64,000 bases of DNA from the NCBI GenBank assembly GCA_021442155.1, contig CM038221.1, positions 42,665,648 through 42,729,647 on the forward strand, in the 5' to 3' direction. This document shows, one piece after another, positions 13,005-26,200 of this stretch. Below the pieces are notes generated by a model. It ran no database searches. It was not told where the DNA came from and saw only the letters and a program-made list of their open reading frames with translations. The stretch is from Cymbidium sinense. Lineage: Eukaryota; Streptophyta; Magnoliopsida; Asparagales; Orchidaceae. Numbering within the stretch: position 1 is the stretch's first letter; each line of letters starts with the position of its first letter. Both the position numbers and the translations under genes were made by a program.

Positions 13005-13390
13005 TTGCAGCGCCGCAATGCTATTACCCAGTGCCACGTTGATGAGCTTTTAGGATTTTGAATGTTAGCACTCCACTTCGTAGTGCCAAGGCACTACAAC
13101 CAACAATGTGACATTGCAGCTCAGCCTTCTCGAGTTTTAGAGTCAAAATATCTACTTTACAGTACCGTTGTGATGTTGTGTAAAACCGTGGTGCCGAAAC
13201 TTGGCTCCACAACATTGTCTCCTCAAGTTATAAGACCAATGTGTCCACCTACAGTACTACAACACTACTTTGCTAGCATTGTAGCACTACCTTCTCTGTT
13301 TTAAGCCTAAGTCCCAAACACTTAATGCAGAGGTGCTAGATTCCCAGTGCCAAAGTGATAATATTTTAGCGCTAAGGCATTGACTTTTTA
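13005..13390 (+). repeat. Degenerate repeats around an AGTGCCA-type motif
   Basis: Variants such as CAGTGCCACGTTG, TAGTGCCAAGGCACTAC, CAGTACCGTTGTGATG and CAGTGCCAAAGTGATA recur every 50-100 bp. Some are locally self-complementary (GTAGTGCC/GGCACTAC at about 13079-13096). Open frames on both strands are by-products of the repeat. No protein family is recognised. Confidence 0.45.
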
Positions 13391-14169
13391 ATATAGTTTT
13401 TTTAAAAGTTAGAAAAGTCATTCGATTAAATTTGCAACTTAAAATAAATATCTAGATTACAATTATGTGCACGACATAGCCAACCAATATGCAAAGAATA
13501 TGAAATAAAATTTATTATGAAAAATAAAATTTTATTACATAAATAAGCCAAATAAAAATTACAATGGTATAAAAGGAAAATAAGAGAAATAAAAATAGAA
13601 ATATAAAAAATAGGAAAAAAGGTTATCCTAGAAGCATCATCCTCCTTCTCCTTTTCTTCTTCTTGCTTTGGCGGGGTGCTAACATATGGGTGGTAGTAAG
13701 CGGTAGAAAAAAGAACTATACTCAGACCAGCATTAAAATTATAATTTTTAAATATTGTAATGAGTGTTGAGTTGAACTCATTCATGTAAGAAAATTTCTG
13801 CTACTGTTGAAAAAAATTTTCAATTCTTGCTCGAGCACTTTTATCATAGAAAAGGCCTACGAAGGTAGGTAGCACCAACTGATCAATCATAAAGGTGAAC
13901 ACTTGATGTTACTAATTAACAGACTTTACTTGAAGAAATATTATGCGTGGCCATGTTACTTCAATCAACTTTCATCAATAAAATATGTTATTTACTTTTA
14001 ATCAAACAAAAAAGGTCTCCTTTGTCACATGATTTTTCATTTTTTTGGTTATTCTCTAGTGTAACTATGGTAGGTGTGAGGGAACCTGAGCGACGTCCTG
14101 AGCCTGGCTTGCACAACATAAACACAAGATCACACACAAACACAAATACAAATGCTTTGGGCTACTTCA
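13391..14169. other. AT-rich spacer without recognised features
   Basis: A minus-strand open frame of about 119 codons (13426-13785) is rich in Phe, Ile, Tyr and Leu, as expected of AT-rich noise. It shows no family signature. Nothing else is seen. Confidence 0.5.
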
Positions 14170-15695
14170 AGATGTGATAAGGCTTGAAGAGATCTCGCTT
14201 AGTAGTCACTCTCGGTCGGGTTTGATTCACTGCTTGGATAATGGATAACCCCAATGATCATTTTTGCTTAAGAAGATGTGAGTGCCCATGCTTTCTTCCT
14301 AGCTCAATCACTGGAAATAGATGAGCATCACATTATCCTGGTACATCCTATTGCACGACCAATAGGTTATCCCAATGATTTATCATACCTAAGAAGATGT
14401 TAGTCTCTAAGCTTTCTTCTTAAAGTATTCATCCTACTGATTGGGTCAGATGATTTATTCGAGGATTAAGCTAAAACCCCTAGTGGATCCTCTTCCTCTT
14501 GGCTACTTTAAGCTTGGGATTAGTCCTCATTTATGGCTTCCCACTTCGTAGGCATCCTAGGTCGGATAGTAGCTATCTAGCCGACGACAGACTATCCCGA
14601 TGATCAATTCCACTTAAAAAGATGTGAGTCCCCAATGCTTTCTTCCTAGATTGATCATCATAAACCGATGGTCACCTTATGTTAGCTGGTGTTCGCATTG
14701 CTAATAGCAACCCACCCAGTGGATAACACAATTCAAGTAGATGTCAGTCCCCAGACTATCTTTCTGAATTGGCTGACGTAGACCTATAGGCTTCATATAT
14801 TTTAGGGATTAGGATAAGACCTCTCCCTATGAGAATTCTAATTATATAACATCTTCATGACCCCATCTAGATATGACCTAGGTTACTATTAGATTGGACA
14901 ACTCCCCTTTCCTAGTAGCCATCCCTTTGGGTGGGTAGCGTCATTATACGGATGTACGGGTTGTCCCATTGAGCTAGTAAGTCTATGGCAGGTCAAGTCC
15001 TCGTGGCTCTTTCTTAGCATGGCCAATTGCAAACCAACAAGGTACACACTAAATAAATAAACAAGCAAATAAAATAATACATATTAAGGATTAGGATAAG
15101 ACCCCCAGTGACACTTTATTTTAAATAGTATCATATTTTCTTAGGCAATGTTAGTAAAACTCCATATATGATTGATCATGATTGTTTAAAATTGAGGTAA
15201 GACCCTAGCAACTCTCACTTAGTAGTTGCCCTAGGCCATGTTCAGCTTACTGTGTAATCAATGAGTCACCCTGGTGGTTGATTCTGCTTAGGAAGATGTG
15301 AGTCTATGAGCTTTCATCCTAATTCATCCATCACAAATTGATGGGCAACTCTTAGGTTGGATAGTCTCTACTATACGACCAATAGACTTTTCCTTTGTGT
15401 CAGTAAATCTATAATGAGTCCAAGCTCTTATAGCCCTTACTTAGTGTGATTCCTCACAAATCAATTGGGTCCATTTTCATATGTTTAGGGTCAAGATCAT
15501 GCTCTTGAAGCCCCTTTCCCGAGTGACTACTTTAGGTTTGGATTGAGCCATTGTGACCCCTCTCCTAATAATTGCCCCTTTAGGTTGTGTAGTGTCATTC
15601 TACAGATAAGTAGACTACCATTTTGGGCTAATAAATCTAAGGTCTAGGCTCTTATAGCTCCTCCTTAGTGTGGCCCATCGCAAACTAACAGGGTT
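14170..15695 (+). repeat. 3'-UTR-type array (beta) of a plus-strand Tat-like element
   Basis: Divergent modules share a core like AAGATGTGAGTCCCC-N-GCTTTC near 14273, 14394, 14618, 14738 and 15293. The reverse complement of that core recurs in the minus element's 3' UTR near 31.3-33 kb, so the arrays are related. Several modules have perfectly complementary arms: 14390-14396 with 14416-14422, 14729-14735 with 14765-14771, 14803-14808 with 14824-14829, and 15288-15293 with 15317-15322. The LTR that follows lacks its first part, so the join at about 15.7 kb is a deletion or a divergent boundary. Confidence 0.75.
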
Positions 15696-15828
15696 TTCAT
15701 CGAATCAACCAATTAAACTAAATTTAAATCCAACACCAATCATCAAAACTAAACTAAACTAATCAATTAACACAACCAAATCAAAAATTAAATTTGTTCA
15801 AATTTTGTTCATTCTTAACAAATTCATG

Positions 15829-15974
15829 TTCATGCTCTTGACATGAATCAATTTATAATCCAATCAAATTCACTCAATCCTCAGCATATATCTCTTCATG
15901 TCCTTGGCATGAAGCTAATTATCAATAGATCAAACCAAATATATTTCATTGTTCCTTCATGCCCCTCGCATGAA
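15829..15974 (+). repeat. Triplet of CATGAA hairpins
   Basis: Three short hairpins follow one another: TTCATG/CATGAA at 15829-15834 and 15842-15847, CTTCATG/CATGAAG at 15894-15900 and 15908-15914, and TTCATG/CATGAA at 15956-15961 and 15969-15974. Each has a 7-nt loop (CTCTTGA, TCCTTGG, CCCCTCG). Spacing is about 62-66 bp. Confidence 0.8.
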
Positions 15975-18592
15975 ACAAAACAAATCAGTCGAATTAAACT
16001 ATTGATCTTCTTCCTTATGAGATTTCTTCTTTTATTCTGGTAGCAACAAATTATGATCATGGTTCTGTCCAAATCCATACCTTACCTCGAGTATCCCATA
16101 TACTAGCTTCAAAACTCCTGACATCTAGAAGTTTTGATCTATGAAGAAAATTCGACTTGATGGCTTCCATCGGACTCTTTTCACCCCTTTGATTAAACAT
16201 GAACACTGTGTCATCGGTGAGACCAATAATGTCCAAGCCGAACACCCTCCTCAACCAACTTCACCAAAACCCCACCAAACTTAAATTAACTCTTCCCACA
16301 CATTCTCCTCACTCTTACGAGTCAAAATGAATCGAGAAGTAATCAATTCTAACACCAAAATGCACTCTAAGACCAACTCCAACGAGCTTCACGGCGGTGT
16401 TTGGTCTAAAGGACAACCGGTGGGAGGTAGCTCGTGATCTTCTTAATAAGTCTTTACCTCTTCAAGATGAAGCTACCTCAGTCGTTGGATCACAGGTCCT
16501 TAGCTCCAATGAGGTAATTTTTGGCTAACCATAGAAAATCATAAGTTTTTTGGTCTTTGGTAAAGTGATTGTGCATTTCGTGCTAATTACACCAAATGAT
16601 CCCCTTAGAAATCATTTCTGAACATTTTGGAATTGAATCTATTGTTGAACAAGCTCTAGTGAGCTCGAATCGAGCGCTGAAAGGCGGAAGGTATCCGTCT
16701 TTCACCATGCGTAGATGATGGATCATCGACTGTCCATTCCATATGATTAGAATATATGATCGTGATTAATCACGTTATATTTTCTTAATTTATTCTTTTA
16801 AAATCACAAGTTTAATCTCGACTGTCTGATACATGATCGAATGGTTGAGATGAAAGCGTGTCCATTGCCACTGAGCAACAGCTATGCCGAATAATTTAAA
16901 GGACCAATCCCATGGCACCGCATGGAAAGTGTCGTCATGTTAACCGCTGCGTGGCACCGACTGTGTAAATGAATACAATGTGTTTTAATTAATCAAAACT
17001 TTAAAATTTTGTAACTAATTGAGAAAATTCTAAAAAAATACAAATAAACTCATTTTGGAAAGCTTAAATAGAGGACAAATAAAGAAAAATAGAATTCTCA
17101 AAATTTTCCTAATGGTTAATGACTAATTAAGGTTTGAAATTTAACCTAATTATATTAATTAAGCCATAATCACTTGACTAATTGACCTAAAATTTCATGT
17201 GACCAATCCTTGGGATGACCTCTACCTCTGAGAATTTATTAGGTTAATTTGCCAAGTGAATTAGGAAAATCAATTTTTGAAACCCTAAATATTCATCTTA
17301 TGCATTTAATAATTATTAAAAATTGAGGAAATGGTAGAGTTAATTAGAAAAAGATTATTTTATTATTAAGATAGTAAGAATGACCAAAGAAAATGATCAA
17401 GACCTCTTATTCTAGTTATTCCTTAAAATCACTCTTAAGGATGCTTAATTGATTAATTATATCATTTAATTAACTTAGGATTTAGAAAAATTGCAATAAC
17501 TAGATTGATTAATCAATGATCTTATTCAAAACCCTTTATGTGCTTAGCTAACATAAAAATTCTTTAATGAAATCAAGATCCTCCATTGGTGTGGGGAAAT
17601 TTTCAGTGTAATTGATTACTTAAGATTGGGTTTTCTTAATTTAATTAACTATTTATCAAGAGCCTAATTGCATTATAATCCTTAGGGCATAGGTAATTTT
17701 ATGTTGGATCTTCTTCACCTTTCTTATTATGTCTTGTAGATGCATGCTTAAGAATTAATTAAGTTAATAAGCCCTTATGGGTGGGGTTTAAATGATTAAG
17801 TAATCAATTAAAAGTTATCTAAGCCATAAAAATTGATTACTTAATATTATGAAATGTAGAATTGAAATTTAATTGATAACTTTTAATTAAAATTCACATT
17901 TAAAATTTACCTTAAAACATGTAAAGTGTAATCACCATTAACAAGAAATGTAATGATTCAATATTATAAAATTTATAATTCTGAAGGCTAATAAGGGCAT
18001 ACTACAACAAGCCTTGCACACCCTTTAGAATGCTAAGCCACTGACCATTGTCTTAAGTTAGGATGGTGTTTGTTGTGATGGTATGATATTTTATTTTATG
18101 ATGTACTATTTTAGAATGGATGTTTGGATTATTTGTGCTTAGTTTGGATGTTAGGGCATTATTAGACTAACAATGCTTTCTGCAAGGGATTGTGCTTAAG
18201 AGACCAATATAATAATAAAATTTATAAATGCCTCTTGCTTGCAGGTGCTGCTTAAGTCCTTAAGCATGATATAATATGACAAGTGGGCTTAGTGACCCAA
18301 GGCATGGTGCTAATTTTAAATGTAAGAGATATAAACTGCTTGGTTTGAATGGATGTTAAGCTAACCTCTATTTTGTAGGTGTAGTTAAATTTTATTTTTA
18401 TAAAAAATATAATTTTTTTAATAGGATTATGGTTGATGCTATGGGGTTTAGGATGAGAAGTGACTAGAAGATGTTGACATAGGAGGTCCTATGAAACCTG
18501 GAGTGTTCTAATCCATGACATGAAGGTGAAGATAGAGAATTAAAGACCCCAATATCTTCTTTTTATTTGTAAATTAATTGTAATCCAGGCTG

Positions 18593-18599
18593 TATAAAG
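18593..18599 (+). promoter_or_regulatory. Putative LTR TATA box (copy II)
   Basis: TATAAAG sits inside CTGTATAAAGGTAGAGCTCGG, a block kept in most LTR copies of the window. It is followed by CATCTCTTATCTTTTTCGG. Conservation of this block amid heavily diverged surroundings supports a core promoter role. Confidence 0.6.
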
Positions 18600-20093
18600 G
18601 TAGAGCTCGGCTATCCATCTCTTATCTTTTTCGGGGTATACTGTGGTACCTGGCTACATTGACCTTTTATTTTTTATGCAATTAATGTTTGATTATTGTA
18701 TTTACATTGATTTCACAATAGATATGACATATTTTTCATAAGTTTCTTAAAGCGTGATTGCTTGATATGTAGCCTAGATGCAGTAGGCTCTTTAATAAAA
18801 ATTAATTTTACTATCTCAACTGACAACTTTAATTAAATTTTAACCAACTCACAACCTCATTTTAGAACCTAGATCTTAATCAAGAAATAAAATATTTAGC
18901 AACCTCTTAACTGAATGGTTGTATGTTATAATAGCATATATACATATTATTTCACTCATGTAAATATGGGGTTGCCATTCTTGCACGATAAGGGACAGAC
19001 TTGACTTGTGAGAGCAGTCTCTTGTAGTGGAGAATACCCTTCTCTCTAATTTAACCTATAATCTATTTTCTTCATTCATTTATACATAAATCTCCCAAGC
19101 CTTAGTCCAAAATTGATGTGTCAAAATAATTATAAATTCTATTATATGAGTCTAAGTCATTATTTTCATACCAATCATGATCTAATCTCTCATGAAGTGA
19201 GTTTAGGACTCTAAATCCTTTCTTAATTAATAATAAAATAGCTATCTTGCATTTACATATGACCAACTCACATGATTTTAAATCATAGGAGGTGTTAACT
19301 GGTAGTCACTCTATGCAGTTGTAAGTCTAGAAGAGTCGAGATGGTGCACTCCCTCTAGTGAAAGTGAATCATCATATCTCACTTTACTCGAGTAAAATTA
19401 GGTCAAGATCTTAACTTATGCTAAAGCACCCTAAATATAGGTTCAAATGCTACTTGTTTCTTCTTTACTATGGGTGTAAGTCATTACTTCTTAGGTATTT
19501 CCATAATCTTGTATTGTTTAAATCTAAGTCTTAGCTTTCTGAAAAAATTTCAATTTAAATAAATATAATTCTCTCATTCTAAAATATAAAGCCTTACTTT
19601 ATAATAGATTGAAGCATTCACTAGGTTACATAGTATCATAGATGCTTTCTATTGATTCTCCTTTGGAATCTATTAATAACACTTACCATTCAAACTCTTC
19701 CCACTTGATTTTTAATAAATTGTCAATCTTTTGACCATTAATCTTTGAAATCTTTGGAGACAATAGTTGACTACTTCAATCAGGAGTATTTTAAAAAAAG
19801 TTTATTTCCTAAGATGTAATTAACTAAGGGAGCTTAACTCCATAGGAAACTAAAGAATTTGGCTTAAAATAAACCCCACTTTACTTATCCATGTAAAGTG
19901 GAGGAAATAATATTAGAATATACGTAGACCCATCTTCTTTAGGAGTCTTTATTAGGTGATTAAATCCATTATAGGGTGATATTTTCTATCTTTGAGATAG
20001 TACATTATTTCTTAATATTGTACTAAGTCATTTTAATATGTACCCCTATAAGATCTGTATGGTGTCCCTATAAATCCAAACTAAAACACCATA

Positions 20094-20405
20094 GTGATAC
20101 ACCCTAGGATAGTATTACCTTTAAGCATACTATAAATTGAATTGTAAATAATCTTTCATATATCTATGGTAAAACTCTTTCGAATCACATAATTCAAAAT
20201 GGTTCTATCTTTAGTTATGTCACTAATATTACTAGTGGGCATCAACTTGGCAGAAATAAATTAGTGTCAAGCTTTAGCCTCAACTGTTAAGCTGACAGCA
20301 ATAAAATTGATAATCTTTTTCTCATGTTATTTCCTGGACAATTGAATTTCTAATAGTGAGGAGATTAAGGATTTCATTATAATTGGGGTGATTATTGTAG
20401 TAGTA
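20094..20405. other. Short unassigned spacer between LTR copies
   Basis: About 310 bp of AT-rich sequence between the end of LTR copy II and the start of a minus-oriented LTR fragment. I see nothing recognisable in it. Confidence 0.5.
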
Positions 20406-20498
20406 TGTGATGTTTTAATTTGAAGTCGTAGGGACACCACAGAGATCCTAGAGGGTACTTATTGAAGTGAATGAGTGCAACATTAAGGCATGATATAA
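20406..20498 (-). mobile_element. First 93 bp of a minus-oriented LTR, continued at 62295
   Basis: It begins TGTGATGTTTTAATTTG, like the LTR end at 63560, and runs into CATTAAGGCATGA before stopping. The sequence that should follow (TACTATCTC...) is found at 62298. This fragment and 62295-63559 therefore look like one LTR split by the plus-oriented LTR inserted at 20499. Confidence 0.7.
20494..20498. repeat. Target-site duplication, left copy (TATAA)
   Basis: TATAA directly precedes the LTR start at 20499. TATAC directly follows the LTR end at 62294. The 4-of-5 match, and the fact that joining the flanks rebuilds the LTR consensus (ATGATATACTATCTC), support a genuine insertion site. Confidence 0.6.
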
Positions 20499-23226
20499 TA
20501 TTGATGTCACTTTTGGAGTGAGAATTAACCTTTGTCATCTTAGACTTAGGAGCCTTATAGGTACTTAGATTTTCTTAGTGATAAGACACTTCTAGTTACT
20601 AAGAGAACACTAAACCCAAGTTTAGAGAGTTAGGAGGCATACCCAAAGCCCAGGACACGCCTTAGAGTAAATAAGTTCTACCTATCATATGGCTAAACCA
20701 TGACCCATGATTGTTTACTCATCCAAACCTAAACTCATACAAATGAAACACAACCAACCTCAAGCCTATTCAATTGACCTCACTTGAATTGATTTTCTAA
20801 TCCAAGCTCTAAGCTAAATTGATCTAGGCCTTAACTTAAGTTAACTCCACTATGATTCTATGAACCTAACCCAAAACCCATTCAAGCAAGCTGAATTTAA
20901 TTTGATTTTCTCAATCACTCCAGCCATTCAATAAATCATTTCAAACTCCTCCAACTCTTGTAATCAAACCAATCAAATCAAATGAATTTGATCAACCCAA
21001 GTTAGCCCATTCGACCTGAAAAGTTCAAATGAGCTAAAACCCAATCAAGCCCAAATCAATTACAATCAAGGTTTCTAATCAACTCTAAATCCATCATTGA
21101 AGCCCTCTTAACACCAAATTGACACTAATTCAACCCAATTTAACCCAATTGACTCACTTGACCCAATGTGACCTAAATGATCAATTTAATTCAAACTTCA
21201 ATCCAACCCAAATAAGATTGAATCGACTCATCCAATCCCTTCCATAATGATTGTTGATCATCTTTGATTACCCAATTACATTCAATTGGGTCAAATCAAT
21301 CCAATTTGACTACTTAACCCAAGTTGACCTAATTGGCCTAAAATACCAAATTGGGTCAAATCTCATTTCAATCCAAATTGATTGAAACCAATGCTTCTAA
21401 CCAATCATAAATTGATTATTGAACACCTTACAATCATCAATTAAACTCAATTTGGTCAATTTAACCCAATTAGCCCACGTGACACAATTTGACATAAAGG
21501 GTCAAATTGAACCAAATTATTTCATAATCCAAATTAATTCAAACCAACACCTACAATGATTGCCAAGTGATCATTCAAACATAAACCAACCCTCCATTCA
21601 AACCAATTTGGCCAATTTGACCAAATTGGTCAACTTAACCCATTTGGTCTAAATGAACCCAAATGAACCAAACCTGAATCCACTTTAAATTTAATCGAAC
21701 TAATTGTACCATTGCATTCCAAATGACCAATTGAACTCACCCAAATCCTTGGTTTGACTCAATTTGGCCAATTGGTCAACTTAACCCAATTGAACCCAAA
21801 TTGACCCATATGGGTCAAATTGAGCCAAACCCAAGCAAACCAAGTCCAAACCTAACCAAATTTGGCATGACTCATCCTTGAGTCACCATGGGCCTGCCCA
21901 AGTAGACCCAACCCATGGTGAACCAGGTTTAGGTCAAACCCATTGAACCAAGCCCTCCAAATATGAAAAAAATTTTCATTTGGGTGAGTTCTCTAACTCC
22001 CCACCCCATGGTAGCCACCTTTGTCTTTTCTTGGACAAGAGGAAAATTGACCCAACCTAGCCTAAGGCTGTTAGATTTAGCCTTTGTCCATAAGAGAGTG
22101 AGTTCACCTATGGAAATCCGTTGGTCCACTTAAGGAGGGTTGTACACCCCATGTCAGCCCATTCCAGTCCCTCAATCTCTCACTCTCAGCCACCTCATTA
22201 GTCCTCTGCCACCTCGCCACCTATCCCGGTCGAATAGCTACCAAAGGTTGAACCAATCCCATCCATTGGTTTAGCTGGGGAGGAGCGTATACTGCTCCCT
22301 AAGGATTCAAAATTCACACACACCTTCCTTAGAGCATTCTGCACAGTACGAGACCTTTCCTTGAGCTCCTCATGTGTTCCACCGAACCCAAGAGCCACGT
22401 TCATTTAAACCTCCAAAATCTCCATCAAACCCAAACTAACTCTTTCCACACCTTGACCTTCACTTCGACTAGTCAAAACAAATCATTTTTTGAGCAATTT
22501 GATCACTGAAAGGCACCCTTAAACCAACTCTAGCGAGCTTTATGGTGGCGTTCATCCACAGAGTAACCTGTTAGGAGGCAGCTTATGATTTTCTCAATAG
22601 AGCTCCTTCTCTTCAAGATGAAGCTACCTCTATCGATGGACCACCGATCTCTAGTTTCAGTGAGGTAAAAATCTGGCAACTATAGTTTTCCCCCTAGGTG
22701 TAGGTCATTTTTGAAGTAAAATGTGATTTCATGCAATTTCCATCATAGGATCTCTTTAGGTTTTCTCCCTGATTATTTTGGATTCAATTTCATCGTTGAA
22801 TGAGCTTCGGTGAGCTCTGATTGAGCGGTGGCCTTCCTACGCTCGGGGGATGATAATCATCGACCGTCTATTCTGAGTGATTAGAATGGATAATCGTGAT
22901 TAACTACACTAGATTTTTTTGATTTAATCCTTTTAAAACCACGAGATTAATCTCGGCCATCCGATCCAAGATGAGACGGTCGGGATGAAATCGAGTCCGC
23001 CGTCACTGAGTCAATAGTCGTCAAACAATTTAAATAACCAATATCATGGTGCCACATGGAAAGCATTATCACGTCCAGCATGCATTAATATAATTAAAAT
23101 GGCTAACTTCAAAAATCTTAACAAATTATAAAAAAAAAATAAATCTATTTTTGGATGAGAATCTGAAAATACTCTAACTAAGATTGGAAGCTTAGGCTAA
23201 TTACCTTAATTAAAGCTTAATTACAT
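20499..23226 (+). mobile_element. 5' part of a plus-oriented LTR (copy III), continued at 58659
   Basis: It begins TATTGATGTCACTTTTGGAG, matching the family LTR start TGTTGAGCTCACTTTTGGAG with TG changed to TA. It then passes through a long TTGACC/AATTGG-rich region (20700-21900), a conserved block (22200-22680) and the GC-richer dyad block (22840-23090). It stops at 23226 against the minus-oriented 3' LTR of the large element. The matching 3' part of this LTR starts at 58659, with about 150 bp missing when compared with copy II. Confidence 0.75.
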
Positions 23227-26200
23227 ACAATAGCTACCTTGGATCCTAAGCTAGGGAGCTTTGGTACAAACCACAAGCACATCCTAAATCTAAGTGAAAG
23301 GTGGACATAATAGTCTACCTCCACAAGAGAGGACAGACCATCCATTGTTAGACATACAATCGCTTGGAGTGGCCACCAACTAATACCTCCTATGGTTTGA
23401 ATCCATGTGGCCAAGTCTTATGCTTTCTAAAATGGCTAGGTTGTTGTTTATTTAGAAAGGAGACTAAGTCATTAAACTCACTCCTTAAAAGACTAGAGCA
23501 TGAGTGGTATGAATTCATGACTTAATCTAATGCAAATTTTATCAAATTTATTTAATTCTTTTGGACTCATTATTTTGACACAGGCTATGAGATTTTATAT
23601 GCCTAAATGCATGAGAACTTGATTATGGGCTTAATCAAGAGAGAAAGAGGAGTCCTACCATCAAAGGCTCTCACAGGTTAAGCCTTTATTCTCTGGCACA
23701 GATGGAAGCCCCCTCTTAACAAGAGTGGAAGAATATGACATGTCTGATATTATACATCCATTCATCCAGATAAGGGGTTGCTAAAAATTTTATTATCTTG
23801 ATTTAATTCCTAGGCTTTTATGAGAGGTTATGAGTTATTTTAAAATTTTAATTATGAGTTGTTAATGGGACAAAAAATTTAATTTTATCCTAAGAACCTA
23901 CCATATCTAGGCCACACATTCAAGCATCAATCATAAAGAAACTATGAAAAGTATATTATTCGAGTGCACAATCTAAACACAACATCAAATAATTTTATAG
24001 ACTACCATAAAATAATAAAAGACCACTGTGGTCAGGTTCCACCGTATATCTTGAAAAGAGAAAAAAAGAGATGGGTAGCTGAGTTTTACCCTTATACAAC
24101 CTGGATTATAAAAATAATACATGTTATGGGGGTATTCTTTTCTTCATTTCTTCCTTCTCTTTCTTTTGATTTGATTTGCTCCAAAGGCATCATAGGGCAC
24201 CCCAAAGACTAAGCCTTCTGGCCACTGCTCATCCTAATCCCCCATAACACTAGTCCTAATTCATAATGTAAATTTACATTAAAAATAGAAAAAAATAAAT
24301 CTAGCTACACCTGCAAAATAAATATTAGCTAAACACACCATACAACCCAAGCAGTTATATGAATAATTTGGACTTAGCATCCCACACATGGGTTCAAGCC
24401 CACCTATCCTAACATGAGTTATGCTTAGGGACTAAATAACCTGCACAACAAACACATTTATATTTTTATTACAGTGGCCCCTTAAGCACAACCCCCTTGC
24501 ATAAAATATGATTAGGCTAATAATGACCTAACATCCAGTCTACTAGGCATACACCCTAACATCCAGTCTAAAGTATTACATCACAAAAAAATGCAACATC
24601 ATACATACAACGCCCTAACTTAGCACTACAAGTGGTGACTTAGTATTATAATGTGTGTGCTTAGGGCTTGTGTGGCAAGACTTTACTAGGCTTCTTTAGC
24701 TTAAGTTTCAATTTGGAGTTTGAATTTATTTAAATTCTACCTTTGGGTGATTTCAATTTAAATGATTTAATGATTTATTTTTCATTTTTATTTCACTTTT
24801 ATTTGGTTAAAATGATGTTTAAGATTTTAATAATGAATAGTGGAATGGATTCTATTTGTAGACAGAACTCACCTATTCTACATCCTAACTCCTAAAGAGT
24901 CTAACTAAGGTCCTTAAGTATCTTAATTAGCCCATTTGAATTTGTACAATTCATTTGATTTGATTTAGAATTTAGAATTTGAGTTTATTTAAGTATTTGA
25001 TTGATTGATTTTGGATTAGATGTTTTGGTTCAATTAAATCTTGATAATTCAATATCCTTAATATCTAATGAAGTTTAAGTTTGTTTAAATCCATGTGTTT
25101 TTGATTGATTAATTTTAGATTAGATGTTTTGATTTAATTAAATCTTGATAATTCAATATCCTTTTAAATTAATATTTAATTCTTTTCTTTGATTATGGTT
25201 ATGTGACTTAATTTTATGTTTATTTGATTTGATTATGATTCATTTATTTATAGTTTGATCGGATTAGATTAATTGAGATTTTATTTTGATTTTTAATTGA
25301 GTTTGATTCTTTGTAATTAGGATTTTATTTTTAATCTCATCTATTTGTCATGTTTATCAAAGTTTGGTTTGTATTTTGGTTTCACACATTAGATAGTTAA
25401 TTTGTTTATCTTTTTTTAAGTAGGCTAAATGAGAATTGATTTGATTACATATTAAATTGATGAGAGTCTTTCTTAATTTAATTTAATTTGATTTAATTTG
25501 ATTTGATTAACTTTATTAGTCTATGGGTTTACTTAGGTTCAATGTGATTATTAGTTTAATTAAGAAGTGTGTTTAGGTTAATTATAAAGATTTGTTTAAT
25601 TTTCAATTTGATTTCATATTTGTTTAGGTTAATGATGTAATTAATGACTTAATAAATTAAGTTTAATTTAGGTTTTGATTAGTATTTAATTGCATTTATG
25701 CTTGATTAAGTTTAAGTTTAATATGATTAATTGGATTGACTTAATTAGCTTATTTAAGATGTGTGATCAAATTAATTAGTAGATTAATTAAGTGTTTGAC
25801 ATAAATTTGATTAAAAAAGTTAATTTGCTTCATTAAGATGATGGATTAATTCATTAAGTTTGCATTAATTAGGCATTTATTCAATTGGATTAGCTTAAGG
25901 ATAATTAGTTTAATTAAGAAGTATGTTTAAGTTAATTATTAAATTAAACAAAAATTTATTTAATTCTTAATGATGTAATTAATGACTTATTGATTTAGGT
26001 TTAATTTAAATTTTGATTAGTATTTAATTGCATTTATGTTTGACTAAGCTTAGGTTTAATATGATTAATTTGATTAACTTAATTAGTTTACTTGAGGGGG
26101 TGTGATTAATTATTAAATTTAATTAGGGGTTTGATTTAAGCTTAATTTAAGAGTTAGCCTTAATGTAATTTATTTAAATTAATTTGATTCATTAAGATAA

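Larger units (their letters stand above)
15700..20093 (+). mobile_element. LTR copy II, plus orientation, 5'-truncated
   Basis: It shares a run of landmarks with the split LTR at 20499-23226 plus 58659-62294: the block around 16380-16520 (with 22540-22670), the GC-richer dyad block (16690-16990 with 22840-23090), the phrase CCATTGGTGTGGGGAAA near 17580 (with 58940), the promoter near 18593, and the end AAAACACCATA. It lacks about 1.5 kb of TTGACC-rich sequence expected at the LTR start. No coding potential is seen. Confidence 0.75.

Noticed and set aside
13426..13785. 119-codon minus-strand open frame
   Set aside because: Composition is Phe/Ile/Tyr/Leu-rich as expected from AT-rich DNA, with no motif and no splice or promoter context that I could support.
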